From: Mortierella alpina
Lineage: Eukaryota; Mortierellomycota; Mortierellomycetes; Mortierellales; Mortierellaceae
Assembly (NCBI GenBank): GCA_029449245.1
Contig: JANATF010000015.1
Location: forward strand, 558,001-622,000
Reading direction: 5' to 3'
DNA: 64,000 bases
The position numbers were made by a program, and so were the translations under genes. Each line of letters opens with the position of its first letter. Positions within the stretch are counted from its first letter, which is position 1. Below, in pieces: positions 39,800 through 50,767 of the stretch. Below the pieces are notes generated by a model, which saw nothing but the letters and a program-made list of their open reading frames with translations, was not told where the DNA came from and did no database searches.

Positions 39800-41572
39800 A
39801 TGGATGAGGTCATACCCCCAAGTAATATTCAAGAGCAGCGGGCGTTTCGGCTACAGCCCTCACTTGAACTCCATACAGAGCAAACCAGCTCAGAGCTCAC
39901 AAGGTTGTCAACACCTCCCGAAGCCACTGAACATGCCGCAGTGTTTCCTTTTTGTACGTCGCCGCACCCTCCGCAGCCATCGCGCTGCAGTGTTCATCCT
40001 TTCTCAAACAGCGAGGCGGCTGAGCTTTCGGGAGTGTGTTCCGCGATGCAATACTGTCTGCAGAATCATTCGTATTCATCTTCAAGCATTCACTCGTCGT
40101 CGACATCGTCCAGGTCGTCCATTAGCGCAGCTGCTCCATCACAGTCCACCCTGCAGGCCATTTTAGCCGAGGTTGCAGCCTGCACACCGCCGCCTGGCCC
40201 GGGAACGGACGCAAATTTGTATTGGAACCAGGTACTGCAAGACTACCTGCGCCAACGACTCCAGCTCCATAAACAACTCCGGCAACAGCAGCAGCAATCA
40301 AACACTATCCAAAATGTGCCAGGGCCATTGTTTGAAGATCCGCAGTTTCATCACTGCATGCATCATGAATCGACAATCCCATTCCCCACAAATCTTTCTG
40401 GCCCCCCAGTGTGGCCATCAGCTTCAAGCGACATGGACCTTGGTACTACCACCATTTTGGCAGCCGAGGCGCAGACAACAATGCCAACCACTGCTTTTGC
40501 ATCTGCAGGTGCAGAGGATGCTGAAATGTCACTTGAAAATACTGCGGGAGCAGGACCCATGTCGCCGTCGACGTTGAAATTCCCATTGACTATGGCCCAT
40601 ATGGGCAACTGCATGGGACACCACAGCACCAACACTAGTGTCGGCGCCAACGGCCAATCCACATCATCCTCTAATGTCTGCAGACACTCGGCCCATGCCG
40701 CGGACGTATTCGAGCGCGATCTGACAGCATTGCTGGCGAGCAGCGTCCACTCTCTCGGCCTACACGGCATCTCCCCGTCCCTCTCACACTCTGCAAGTTC
40801 AAGTCCTTCACCAACGACTTCCCCATCTTCGTCTCCTTCACCATCTATAACGTCGGCCTCGGCGCCAGCGAGCTCAAAATCTGCCAAATCAGTGACTCTC
40901 TCGCCACTGCTTCCTTGTCCCGTGCCACACTGCTTCAGATCATTTACACGCGCGTTCAATCTGAATGCACACCTTCGAACCCAGCACAACCTCGATCCTC
41001 AGGACCTCGGGTCACACATGCCATATTCCTCCTCCTCCTCCTCCGTACCGTCCTCACCACCAGCAGCCGCAGTTTCCGTCTCTAACGGGATATCCTCAGT
41101 CCCTTCAACCGCAATATCAAAAGCCTCAAGCTCCTCCACCTCGGGCACTCAACAGCAGCAGCAACCCAAGCCCTTCCCATGTCATCTCTGTACAAGAATC
41201 TTTACGCGAAAGCACGACCTCCAACGCCACATCCGCGTTCACACCGGTTCAAAGCCTTACCTTTGCATGTGCTGTCAAAAGGCCTTTGCAAGGACCGATG
41301 CACTGAGCCGGCATTACAAAGTCGAGGACGCCTGCCGCCAAATGGTCCTTCAGTTAGAGGCAGACGAGGGTTCCAGAAGGACACAGCGGGGCCAATTGCA
41401 ACAGACGATGCCGTTGGAGGTGAAGGAGTGGCAAAAGGCCCATATGTCGAGGCAGATGCAATCGCAACACCGCCTGCTTAGTAACGAGCAGCAGCAGCAA
41501 CAGCAGGCGGAACAGCCGCAGGCCTTGGAACCGCATTATTTTTATCATCACCATCCACAACAACAACCATAG
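39800..41572 (+). CDS. C2H2 zinc-finger transcription factor
   Basis: A single exon of 590 residues starting at the first in-frame ATG. Most of the protein is Ser/Thr/Gln/His-rich and disordered, with poly-Ser and poly-Gln runs. Finger 1 is isolated (about 373-396: CPVPHCFRSFTRAFNLNAHL, then RTQH). Fingers 2 and 3 are in tandem (about 460-513: CHLCTRIFTRKHDLQRHIRVH, linker TGSKPY, CMCCQKAFARTDALSRH); finger 3 ends H-x5-C rather than H-x3-H. The RKHDLQRH...FARTDALSRH pair is the arrangement seen in Crz1-type calcineurin-responsive and related fungal regulators, but I see no clear calcineurin docking motif, so the orthologue is not assigned. Nuclear DNA-binding regulator. The very long upstream region suggests complex control or an upstream non-coding exon. 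Confidence 0.85.
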   Translation: MDEVIPPSNIQEQRAFRLQPSLELHTEQTSSELTRLSTPPEATEHAAVFPFCTSPHPPQPSRCSVHPFSNSEAAELSGVCSAMQYCLQNHSYSSSSIHSSSTSSRSSISAAAPSQSTLQAILAEVAACTPPPGPGTDANLYWNQVLQDYLRQRLQLHKQLRQQQQQSNTIQNVPGPLFEDPQFHHCMHHESTIPFPTNLSGPPVWPSASSDMDLGTTTILAAEAQTTMPTTAFASAGAEDAEMSLENTAGAGPMSPSTLKFPLTMAHMGNCMGHHSTNTSVGANGQSTSSSNVCRHSAHAADVFERDLTALLASSVHSLGLHGISPSLSHSASSSPSPTTSPSSSPSPSITSASAPASSKSAKSVTLSPLLPCPVPHCFRSFTRAFNLNAHLRTQHNLDPQDLGSHMPYSSSSSSVPSSPPAAAVSVSNGISSVPSTAISKASSSSTSGTQQQQQPKPFPCHLCTRIFTRKHDLQRHIRVHTGSKPYLCMCCQKAFARTDALSRHYKVEDACRQMVLQLEADEGSRRTQRGQLQQTMPLEVKEWQKAHMSRQMQSQHRLLSNEQQQQQQAEQPQALEPHYFYHHHPQQQP

Positions 41573-41810
41573 CAAATGCAGCAGCTGCAGCGGGAGTATC
41601 ACATCCCCCATTCTTTGGACGCATCACTCGATGGCTAAGGAAGAGATGCGCGTCGTTTTCATCCTTTATCTCATATGTGCCTGTGGTATGTTTTCAACCA
41701 TCGACCTTGTGTATTTAGACCTTCGTCAACCCACAATCAACACCTGTAGAAGTAGAAGTAGGAGAAAATACAAAAGTGTATATAGAAAAAAGTGTTTCCG
41801 ACGTTGAAAT

Positions 41811-44573
41811 CTACAGCTGACGAGGTCCGCTCCCATAAATCGCTTTGATGGTCGGAAACCTCAGGCTCCAGACTGCGCCCGCTCCATCGCCATCACTCTC
41901 CCTGCTGTCGTCCCCCTGACTTTGACTACCACCCTCTCTTGTCGCCGTTGCATCATTAGTCGACAATAAAGACGACGTGTTCTCTTCTGCAGTGCTGTCT
42001 GATCCTACAGTACTGTTAGCACTTGTCGCCGCGGCACCGTTGGCGAAGGTCTTGCTCTCTTCAAAGAATTGGACCGTGATGGTTTTGCCGACGATCAAAC
42101 TTGGGTCCTTTCCGAACCTGATCCGGTCCTCGACGCTGAATCCAGACCCCACTCGAACTCTGTTCCCCCGGTGCAAGACCACGACGTTCGTCAGCACGTT
42201 GTCCCGTTCCTGGAATTCACCTTGAAACGCCAATCGCATCGACCCCAGCATGGCCTCCTGCACCGTGAACTCTGCTTCCTGGAACTGCTTGATTTTCAGT
42301 AAGTTCCGGCTGCGAGTTGGAAGTTGTGTGTATCAGGAAAATGGCGTGATTGAAAAAAAAAGAAGAAATACGTTAACATTCGTGGGCGTCAGGATGGGGT
42401 TGTGTTGCTGGACAATTAGAAATACACAACTCATCGAAATTATCTTTTTTGCTGTGAAACGGGCGACTCACCTGCGTTTTCCTTCGTAGCCGACATCCTT
42501 GCGAAGCATGACACCTTCCCATCCACGGTCCATACCCTTCGCCACCATCCTTTCCAATTGAGCAAAAGACTCAATTCTTGTCTGATGCAGCACCCGGATC
42601 AGTGCTCGAGCAGAGGCGAGGGAGGGATCTTGACTTTGGTTCTGCAAAAGCGCCTCGGTCAATCCTTTTATCCGAGCCGAGAAGGGACGACTGCCGGAGC
42701 GCTCCCCAAACTCCTTGTCTGTAAGGCAGTCAAACAAACAGTAGACGGTGGCCTCCGATCCTGAAACTGTGCCGAGTTCCATCGTATCGGCCCAAGACTC
42801 TTTTTCTTGACCGTTCTGGATCGTTTCGCAGTCTTTGTCGCCCTTACTCTGTCCTTGGCCATCATCCTCGATCAGTCCACGCTTGACAGCACTCACGGCC
42901 TTCAAAAATAGTTCTCGTCCAAACTCATCATCGCCTTGTGGACCCGTTTGCAAAGCATCCGGTCCTTGGCCTGCTATCGGTGTTTGTACAGCAGGCTCCT
43001 TCAGGAACACGCATACCTCCCCATCCAAGATTAACGAGTCTGGTAACTCCTGTCCCTCCTGTCCCGATGTTTGACTACAACCAAATCCTTGTCTCACAGC
43101 GCGTGCAAAGAAAATATCTCGCCCTCTTTGCTCGTTACCGTCACTGGTCCTCATGAGTATCCTTAATGCATCCTGGACCCGTCCTAGACTCTCAAACCCT
43201 CGTCCATTTCTCGACAATGTCTCAATCCCACCCGTGGCACGATCGATCCTGACCAAACACCGCACGCCGTCCAGTTTCCGCGATGCAAGCCATCCTGCTT
43301 CAGAGCCTTCCATCTCGCCAGCAGTAGCGCCAGAACTCTTGCCTTGGTCTGCTTTGGTCACGGTTGTAAGCGTGTCTGTTTGGAGATGGTTTGGGAATAA
43401 AGTCCGAGCATCTTCAAGGTGCAAAAGACTGTGTCCCAGTGCGACGTGGAATCCAGGAATGAGGCTCGGGTAGATCTCGCGGATAAGACCGACATTGCAT
43501 CCTGTCTTTAAGTTTTTGTCCAAGATCTTGAGCAGGAGCTTTGCACGCGGTGTAGCAAAGAGTTCTTTGACTGTATCTCCATGATTCCGTGTGGTTTTAG
43601 ATGGTGACGAAGAAGGGGAGCGGGCGGCGTCTTTGCAGAAGCGATCCATAAACAAGAGAATGGCATCTAGTGCGGTGTATCCGGAAATGGCTCTTGTCGA
43701 GAGCGCGTTTAGCAGCGCCGAGAGCGTGTCGTAACCACGTCCGAGTGTTGTGGCTCTTGCCACTGCTTCCGATCGTTGTTTCTTACTCATATTCGAGTAG
43801 AGCGCCTCCTCGTTTCCTGAGGGCACGTCGGATATTGGTCCAGCACTCAGAGTGCTATCCAGCGAGGAGGTATCGGGGATTGATGATGGGGCTGCTGCGG
43901 CGGCTGCTTCAGTCGAGTTTACGTCCCGCTGCTTAGCTCGTAACTGCGCGTACTTCAGAACGTTGCTAGAAGACACATGGAATTGTCGCAGCGGGTCATA
44001 GATCCATGCTAGCAGTGGCGCCTGAGCCGGGTATCGGGCCAATATGTCGCGTTTGGCGACAGTCGAGTTGGTGGACAGAAGTTCATCGACCAGGATCTGA
44101 AGGCTGTCAAGGTCCTGCTGCGGTGGATCCTTAGAGTGCCTATAGTCTGGTATGCTTTGCTGAACTGCACTATGATCCTTTAAGGATACTGGGGACTGCA
44201 GCTGTGGCTTCTTGGTAGACAGCTTTGCAGTGGTCGGCTTGGTGGTGGATTCTTTGGAGGATCTTTTTGGTTTCCTTGGTGTTGCGGCAGCGGATGCGGA
44301 CGAGTTCTTGGATCGAGCTTTATCTGAGGGTTGCGCTTTGTTGTGGGTTGACTTTTGCGAGGGTTGACTTGTCGACGTCCTGATTCCTTTGCTGTTGACT
44401 GGACTCTTGCGCGTGGACAGTGCCCGTAATGGAGTTTGGCTCTGCATGAGTGCCCTTGAACGCGGGCTGACCATGCGCGCTGGCGCTACTGAGATGAGGG
44501 CGATGCGGGCAAATGAGAGGAGAGCAGCTCTGCGGATGCATCGCGCAGACATGATTCCTGGCCGTGGTAGCAT
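41811..44573 (-). CDS. ATP-dependent DNA ligase of compact (viral/bacterial LigB-like) type, probably mitochondrial
   Basis: Two exons (44573-42472, 42309-41811) give 866 residues. Nucleotidyltransferase motifs are intact: motif I SRKLDGVRC with adenylation Lys about 433, motif III LILDGEVCVF, motif IIIa VYCLFDCL, motif IV GWEGVMLRKD, and motif V LLKIK. The splice restores YEGKRSRNLLKIKQF. The OB domain follows (GSGFSVEDRIRFGKDPSLIVGKTITVQF) and ends LRFPTIKAIYG, the ending of minimal ligases such as chlorovirus and bacterial compact enzymes. It is not like Lig1, Lig3 or Lig4: no large DNA-binding domain or BRCT is seen. The N-terminus is Arg/Ser/Ala-rich with almost no acids over about 60 residues (RRAALLSFARIALISVAPAR), a likely mitochondrial presequence, then a Lys/Ser/Thr-rich disordered stretch. 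Long low-complexity inserts enlarge the catalytic core. Role (mitochondrial repair or replication) is inferred. Confidence 0.88.
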
Positions 44574-45903
44574 TCCAATCGCAATCGAGACAGCAGTGAA
44601 GAAAAAGGCGTATGTTCGAACGATGCACTGCCGCGGAAAATGGTGGTGGTAGATCAGCAGTCACGAGCAGCCTAGCATAGAACCGTGTAGTTCGCGTCGA
44701 GTTCAGAACGGGGGATACACGCCTCCTGTACTTTATACGGCGCTTTAATACTTCGTTCCTGGATCGGTTGTCTAGATGAGATGTTTCGCAAAAACCTACC
44801 TGCGGACGAAAAAGAACAACGTTCCCACAGAACACATGTATCATTTCCTTTCACAAGGAGAGGCTAAGAGTCTATAGAGAAATCACAGCCGTCATCTCAA
44901 ATCCGTTATAGTCTGCACCCAGTAGCAGAAGGCCCTGTTCTCTCCGGCGAGTAATCGTCGTATAGAAGGTACGCCTCAAGGACTACCCACCCATCTCCAG
45001 GCAACGGCTTACGCCACAAGTTGAGACCTGAACGAGTAATTCTGCGGACGTTCAGCAACTCCTTATCGCCCCGCCTTCAGTCAAGTAAAACAGACTGGAT
45101 ACCGAAAGAGTAGACGTCGCATTCACTCTCTAGAGTACAGTACATAAGTGCAGCATCAGGAGGGCTGATGTTCTTTCGATGCAGTGAAGGTGGTCTCTAA
45201 GTGTTGGCAAACCATCCAAGGCGCCCAAGACAAAGAAACATGTTTCTCCGTTATCTGGGCTTTACCGAGGAGGCGGAGGAGGTTGTTGGCGGTGGCATTT
45301 TCGTCTCCACTGACTATACATGGCTTTCAAAAGAATGGTGATTTGCAAATGCAGTGAGGCCAACAGAGTTAGGACGTCCCATCTGTCCTTGAATAGTAAC
45401 ATACGCTGTGCAACGACGGGCTCACAGATCGCGTAACATATGAACGAAGTTTAGACACCAGTTTCGATTGATGTTACAGGCGCCATTCATTCACTGACTA
45501 CTTTGGTTTTCACAGAGACAGCTATTTTTGCTACACTCTTTCTGTCTTATACCAGCAACAAGTCGCAGCATACCTTCCACTTGCTGTCCTCTCTTATACC
45601 ATGCGCGCCTTCGCTCAAGTCTGGTTGATATCGCTTTTTTCGTCCACCCACACACAGAGTGAGCGCTCTTCCTTTCACAGTGAATGAACAATACAAAGAA
45701 AAAAAAAACATTGGCCACCTTCATACGTCTTATCCTGGGTTGCTAATGAAACCGTCCTACAACACCCTCTTTCTGCCATATTCCTGATGTCCCTCTTGTT
45801 AACCAACGTTTTGTCCCGTACACCACGCGCACCAGGGGCTCTAAAATAGAACTGCAATGGAAAAATAGGATATTTGCAGGTGTGTGCGTGGATGTGGATG
45901 CCC
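44574..45903. other. Intergenic region, no gene seen
   Basis: 1.3 kb between the ligase start and the stop of the Pab2-like gene, both on the minus strand. It holds the ligase promoter and the Pab2 3' UTR. No RNA gene or repeat recognised. Confidence 0.5.
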
Positions 45904-46893
45904 CTAGTACGGGGCGTAGTATCCGCCACGGGCGCCACGGCCACGTCTAACACAGCCAAAGGAAAAATACATCATGAGTGAGTGAGAAGAATAAAAAACC
46001 ATAATTGAAAAAAGTGCAACATAGCATATGACAAAAAGATGACATTAACAACTTACCCTCCGCGTCCACGATATCCTCCGCCGAAGGGTGGTGGTCCGCC
46101 GCCATAACCCGGTGGCTGGCCATATCCACCATACGCTCCACGACCAGCAAATCCTCCTCTATATCCTCCTCCTCCACGTCCACGTCCACGGCCACGAGCA
46201 GCCATTCCGGGGACGTTCGTGCGCTTGGGTGTGACTTTGATCAATCGAGCTCTGAATAATGATTCGTTCATGACCATCGCGTTGGCAACAGACGCCGCAT
46301 CCGCAAACTCCACGTATGCATATCCCTTGGGTTGTCCAGTGTATTTATCGCACAGGATGGTGATCCGGTTGATCGTTCCACAGGACTGGAAGTGAGCCTG
46401 CAGTTCCTCAGGTGTGGATCCCCAATCGACATTTCCAACATAAACTGACCTAGAGTCCACAGCCTCCTTGTCTAATGCAGCAAGAGGAGGTTAGAACAAC
46501 TTTTCAATACGAGGCGGCGGTGTAGATGATGATAGATGATGACCTGTAGAACCCAATGCGGATAAATAATGCGAGCAGATCTTCATTACCTTCCTCCGAC
46601 ATGTTCATGTCCTTTTCAGCCTGAGTCTGCATCTCCCGGAGCTTGGCAGCCTCGGCCTCCATTTCCCTAACACGTTGCTTCATGGCCTCAATTTCCTGTG
46701 CCCGTTCGATTACACCCCACATGATATTAGAGTATTAACTAAACGTGTCCAGAAAGCTCGCAATGCCCAACCAATGATACCAAATTCAAATGCCGTTCGT
46801 TACCTCGTCGCCAAGGTCTTTGTCGAGGTCTTTGTCGAGGTCTTCTGCTCCAGCATCAGCGTGGATATCGGCTTTGGGTTCTTCTGCAGACAT
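45904..46893 (-). CDS. pab2: Nuclear poly(A)-binding protein Pab2/PABPN1
   Basis: Four exons (46893-46804, 46695-46590, 46471-46057, 45946-45904) give 217 residues, the size of fission yeast Pab2. Order: acidic N-terminus with [10 protein letters not shown] repeats (1-30), a coiled coil ([29 protein letters not shown], 31-60), one RRM from about residue 73 (RNP2 VYVGNVD; RNP1 [27 protein letters not shown] is diagnostic for PABPN1/Pab2), and an RGG-rich tail ending GGYYAPY. It binds poly(A) tails in the nucleus and affects polyadenylation, snoRNA processing and exosome targeting. The RGG tail contains Arg residues likely to be methylated (inference). The last exon is only 43 nt, splitting the RGG tail. 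Confidence 0.93.
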
Positions 46894-47447
46894 GATGAAA
46901 GGAGCCGAACGTCTATATAACAATAAGCGGTGATGCAAGAAGGTCAGTGCGCGGCTTAAACTGTTTGCTTTTCTCGTTTCATTTTTTCCTTGTCCCTTCA
47001 AAGATGTAGAACGCGACGTGGGAGTTCAAAAAAGAGGAGTTCTAACTTGCAAGCACGCTTGGTCGCGAGCCATGGAGCGAGAAGAGATCTGCTCTCAGTC
47101 GAACAGATGTCGGTAAAGGATCAAAGTGCGATAATAAAAAATTCAAAGCGCGCCTTTGGCTGTAGCACACTGTCCAACGTGCATTTCAATGCTCATTTCG
47201 CGCATGTGTTGTTTGGCTCCTCATGCAAGGCGACGCCAGCCGAAGGAGATGCTGAATGCAGACAGCGCAGAGGACAAAGGAAAGAGGAAGGGCAGCAGTT
47301 GGCTGGTGAACTGGAACGGGCGGCATGCCACTAGACTAGACTTACATACCGCTGTCTGTCGAAAGGGAAGGGATGTCGAGGTGGAATGAAGAGAATGAAT
47401 TGAAATGCACTCTCTTATTGCAATTCAGCCACAACGGCCCTCTCTAT
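46894..47447. other. Intergenic region, no gene seen
   Basis: 554 bp holding the Pab2 promoter and the 3' end of the neighbouring minus-strand gene. Plus-strand frames here lack any family resemblance. Confidence 0.5.
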
Positions 47448-48293
47448 TTACATCTGTACAAAAAACACGATTCCTACAGCCAAGGCTGCTGTCCAAGCCT
47501 GCAAGCGACCGTGTTCCTCTACACGGCCACACCTGTTCTCCTTGGGTATGATCCCCGAGTGTCGAACAGACATCGGCGATGGCACACCCACAAACTGGGG
47601 CTTCTTCACCGCCTGGATCGACTGGGACCCTCGACTGCCTTCATCCTCCTCGTGGCCATCCTCACTCACAGCCTCCTCCTCCTTGCCATCTCCACCATCC
47701 TCCTCTGGCTCAGTTGGCTTGCCCTTAATCCCCGATTGATCCTCCGTGGCCTTGCTTTCTGCCCCTAGCTCGTCGCTTCCATCATTATCATCACCATCGT
47801 TATCTGCTGCTCCCGCCGATTCATTACTGCCTGAAGGATCTCCTCCCATCAGCGGAAACGTCAACGTAGCCTTCCTGCGATGAGAACTCTCCAACGTCAG
47901 TTTCCGCATGATATTACGTGGCCCACGTTGTTGACGATAGTGGTTATACCAATCTGGACGACCTGCAATGTAGATCCTACCCTTTCTGAAGAAAGTGGAC
48001 TTTGGATGCAGTTTTTTGACGGCATGATGATGTTGAAGATGATGATGACTCTCTCGTCTGGTACTTTCAGAATAATCTGCGTGCTGGTGTTGTTCTTGAT
48101 GGACTGTGCTCTTTTGCATGTTCTTGTGCTTGCGCTTTTCTATCAGAGCAGCAGCTGGAGGCCAGTGTGCATTCAAGGCTAGATCTTGAGAGGGCGATAC
48201 AGTGGTCGCTTCGATGATGACCAGGAAGAGTAGAAGAGTCCAAAGAAGGAGAATGGCCGTGATCCGCGTAGTATTAGCAACAGATCGCCGCAT
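47448..48293 (-). CDS. Hypothetical secreted or membrane-anchored protein, His-rich and acidic
   Basis: Single exon, 281 residues, family not recognised. The N-terminus (RITAILLLWTLLLFLVIIEATTVSP) is a strong signal peptide or signal anchor. It is followed by a His-rich patch (RRESHHHLQHHHAVKK), a basic segment, then a long acidic stretch (DNDGDDNDGSDE; EEDGGDGKEEE). The C-terminus ends in a short hydrophobic tail (AWTAALAVGIVFFVQM) that could be a GPI-attachment signal or a second membrane segment; no clear cleavage site is certain. The His cluster might bind metal, but nothing else supports that. The composition and one clean frame with a good ATG favour a real gene; conservation was not testable here. 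Confidence 0.6.
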   Translation of the reverse strand: MRRSVANTTRITAILLLWTLLLFLVIIEATTVSPSQDLALNAHWPPAAALIEKRKHKNMQKSTVHQEQHQHADYSESTRRESHHHLQHHHAVKKLHPKSTFFRKGRIYIAGRPDWYNHYRQQRGPRNIMRKLTLESSHRRKATLTFPLMGGDPSGSNESAGAADNDGDDNDGSDELGAESKATEDQSGIKGKPTEPEEDGGDGKEEEAVSEDGHEEDEGSRGSQSIQAVKKPQFVGVPSPMSVRHSGIIPKENRCGRVEEHGRLQAWTAALAVGIVFFVQM

Positions 48294-48661
48294 GGTTCAT
48301 GATACTCCTCTTTTTTTCTTCTTTCAGGAACGACAGTGTGTTAAAAACTGGGTCTTTCAGTTGAACGTGCGGGGCCAATGCAGTCAATGGGGATTCACAT
48401 TCGACAAAGTGGAAGAAGTTGCAATGGAGAAGTGGACAATGAGCTAAAGCAGGCCATCTCTATTCGCGTTAGGAGCAAGCTGGTGCAGACTTTGGTCGGT
48501 CGACAATGGAATTAAAATTTTTTCAAGGTTCTCGTTCCTTCTTGTCCCCCCATCCCAATCAACTCGTATATGTTACAGGTTTTTATTGCGAGAAAGCGAT
48601 CGGCGGAAGGGTATAGTGCCATTGACGGCATGAGTGTGTGTAGGCATGCATTAAAGGAAAT
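48294..48661. other. Intergenic region, no gene seen
   Basis: 368 bp between two minus-strand secreted-protein genes. It is the promoter of the left gene and 3' UTR of the right gene. Confidence 0.5.
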
Positions 48662-49579
48662 CTAAGATGTCTTTTCTGCAAACGCAGGTGGAGTGGTAGT
48701 AAACGCGCGTGAGGATCCTACAAATGTCCTTCCCGCTCCAGAGATGACAATCTGCAGGCGGTACTCCACCTCCGACATCAAATCTATGGGCAGTAGCACG
48801 ACGTAGAACCCAGCGTGCGCGCTCAGGTTCGTCGCCAGTGCTCTCTCAACCGTGCGATCGCCGGCCGCGACGTGGTTTCCATTCTTGACCAAGAGGATAT
48901 CGGCGCGTGCATTAGGGACATCTCGAAGAGCATCAGGTACTTTCCAGCCAAAAGTATAAGGCGTCCTGCGTACACGGACCTTGCCACCGGCTTCGTTGAT
49001 GACGTGGATTTTTTCTTGCTCCAAGGAGGTATTCAAAGACCCATCAGCACCGTCGGACTTGCTCTTCATCGCTGCTGATGATTGCAGCAAAGTCCGTTCA
49101 TCTCGCGACTCTTTCCGACCTCGTGAATTTGTGCCTGCCGGCACAGCGAGCGACGAGACTTGTACTCGTCGTGTGGTGTCCAGATCGCCCTTGTCGACGA
49201 TATGAATCAGAGGCACCAAGGATCGACCCAGCACTACCGCAGTGCGTTCCTTGTAGACTGTCAAGAGCAGCGAATATGTGCCTGGTGTGACCTCAGGTGG
49301 CAAATTAAGATAGCAGGATCCAGACTGGGCCAGGGCGTAACGACGGACTAGGAACGACTGCTTCATTTCGTGATGCATGAGAGCTGCGTCGATCGTAGAG
49401 CCCCCAGGCATCAGCGAGCCGTCCCAGGAGACAGACCTCAACGAGCCCACCTCCCACGTGGTGCCTTCTACGGGTGAGCTGACCATGAACCGGAATGGAG
49501 GTGTAGGGAGCGCATGGAGCGAGGTGTGTAGGAAGCAGAGCGAGAAAAGAAAAGTTACAAAATAAAATGAAAAGGACAT
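48662..49579 (-). CDS. Secreted protein with Kre9/Knh1-like (Ser-Thr-rich GPI family) domain
   Basis: Single exon of 305 residues. The ATG at 49579 gives a classic signal peptide (SFYFVTFLFSLCFLHTSLHA, cleavage near residues 22-25). Residues about 28-125 match the Kre9/Knh1 N-terminal pattern: FMVSSPVEGTTWEVGSLRSVSW (SP-x-G...W..G...I/V.W), a stretch of beta strands, then SGSCYLNLPPEVTPGTYSLLL and an aliphatic strand. In fungi this domain is found in extracellular proteins tied to cell-wall beta-glucan. A charged linker follows, then a second beta-rich part (YTFGWKVPDALRDVPNARADILLVKNG, AGFYVVLLP, VEYRLQIVISG) that may be a repeat of the same fold. No GPI tail is visible at the C-terminus. 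An upstream extension to 49642 is in frame but would bury the signal peptide. Confidence 0.75.
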   Translation of the reverse strand: MSFSFYFVTFLFSLCFLHTSLHALPTPPFRFMVSSPVEGTTWEVGSLRSVSWDGSLMPGGSTIDAALMHHEMKQSFLVRRYALAQSGSCYLNLPPEVTPGTYSLLLTVYKERTAVVLGRSLVPLIHIVDKGDLDTTRRVQVSSLAVPAGTNSRGRKESRDERTLLQSSAAMKSKSDGADGSLNTSLEQEKIHVINEAGGKVRVRRTPYTFGWKVPDALRDVPNARADILLVKNGNHVAAGDRTVERALATNLSAHAGFYVVLLPIDLMSEVEYRLQIVISGAGRTFVGSSRAFTTTPPAFAEKTS

Positions 49580-49618
49580 TTTTTTTTCTAAGGTACAAGA
49601 TAAAACGTGAAAGAGGGA

Positions 49619-49636
49619 GGGGGGGGGGGGGGGGGG
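49619..49636. repeat. G18 homopolymer
   Basis: Uninterrupted run of 18 G on the plus strand, read as C on the coding strand of the adjacent minus-strand gene, inside its presumed 5' leader or core promoter. Confidence 0.95.
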
Positions 49637-50649
49637 TGCCAACGTAGTGGACGTTGATCCGCAAAGGACAGGGCACTGTGAGTAGTAAAAAAAACAACGA
49701 GGCGATTAGTTGAAGGTACACAGCATCAGAAGGTTGAGTAGTTTTATACAAAACTAAAAGCGCGGGAAAAGTATTCATAGCTTTTCGCCAGGTTCACGGC
49801 GATTCGTCATGGAAGCCGCGTTGGCGAGAGATATGAAAAAGTTTAAACACAGACAAAACAACAGCTATTTCTGAGTTGAAAGCGCCGTTGCACGCCCGCT
49901 CCTGAGTCTGGTGGGCATCCGATGACACAATGTGGCGAGCCTGACCCACTAGGATCGGCCATTCGTGTTTATTTTTATGGCACAGAGTGGCAATATTCCT
50001 TTGATGCCGAGCCCCTCCAGCAGCGTCTTCACTAGCAAGTGCTAATTTTAAAGTAGCTTTCTACAAAAAATGTTCTCCAATCGGCTCCTGATTGCATGAT
50101 TCTCCTGTGCGACGTTTATGCGTTTCCGACCAGCACCCCAGCGAAGCCAGGATCCCGAGTGCAGCGCCAGAACTGCCAGTTACCTCTCGGCGCAACTCTG
50201 GGACTCATACACGACCTGGGTCAGACCCACTCTTTACACTCGAAGCTAAATGCGAATGAACTTTATCAATTTGTCCTGATAATCGGTAACACAGAGCTGC
50301 CTATCGTGATCCTGGACTCATTACTGTCGTTTCCTATTTTCTTTCAAAAGCACCGTCGTGGGACACTGGCGTGATTCACTTCTTGGCCGGGGTTATTTAG
50401 TCGATTGTAGGCTAGTACATAGTAAAGCTACCGAGCAGCTCTTCTCAGTTGCTTTCGTTGACATGGCTCCCCTTGCACCCGACTTTTTCAACCGGACGAG
50501 AGTTGTTCTTTGGTATATCACGAAGGCAAAAACGCAACCTCCATCTTCCACGACTATCACTACAGACAATACTTGTCGGCAAATGTGCGTCTGCAAGGCC
50601 TCTAGGCTCATGGATTACCAGGCGACAGGTACGAATTGCCCTGAGACCT

Positions 50650-50668
50650 CCCCCCCCCCCCCCCCCCC
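50650..50668. repeat. C19 homopolymer
   Basis: Uninterrupted run of 19 C on the plus strand, close to the stop codon of the downstream-ending Ser-rich gene, probably in its 3' UTR (read there as G19). Confidence 0.95.
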
Positions 50669-50767
50669 TTTAGTTCCTAAAAATAATCCACGCTCGTCGT
50701 CATTTCCTCATCTTTTCTCGGGAGAGATAAACTATGCAAAATATACTTTTTACTTGGAAGCGTGTTT

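Larger units (their letters stand above)
49580..50767. other. Intergenic region with G18 and C19 homopolymers
   Basis: 1.2 kb between the secreted-protein start and the stop of the Ser-rich protein gene. A G18 run (49619-49636) sits about 40 bp upstream of the secreted-protein start codon, and a C19 run (50650-50668) sits 100 bp beyond the Ser-rich gene's stop. No coding region recognised. Confidence 0.6.
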
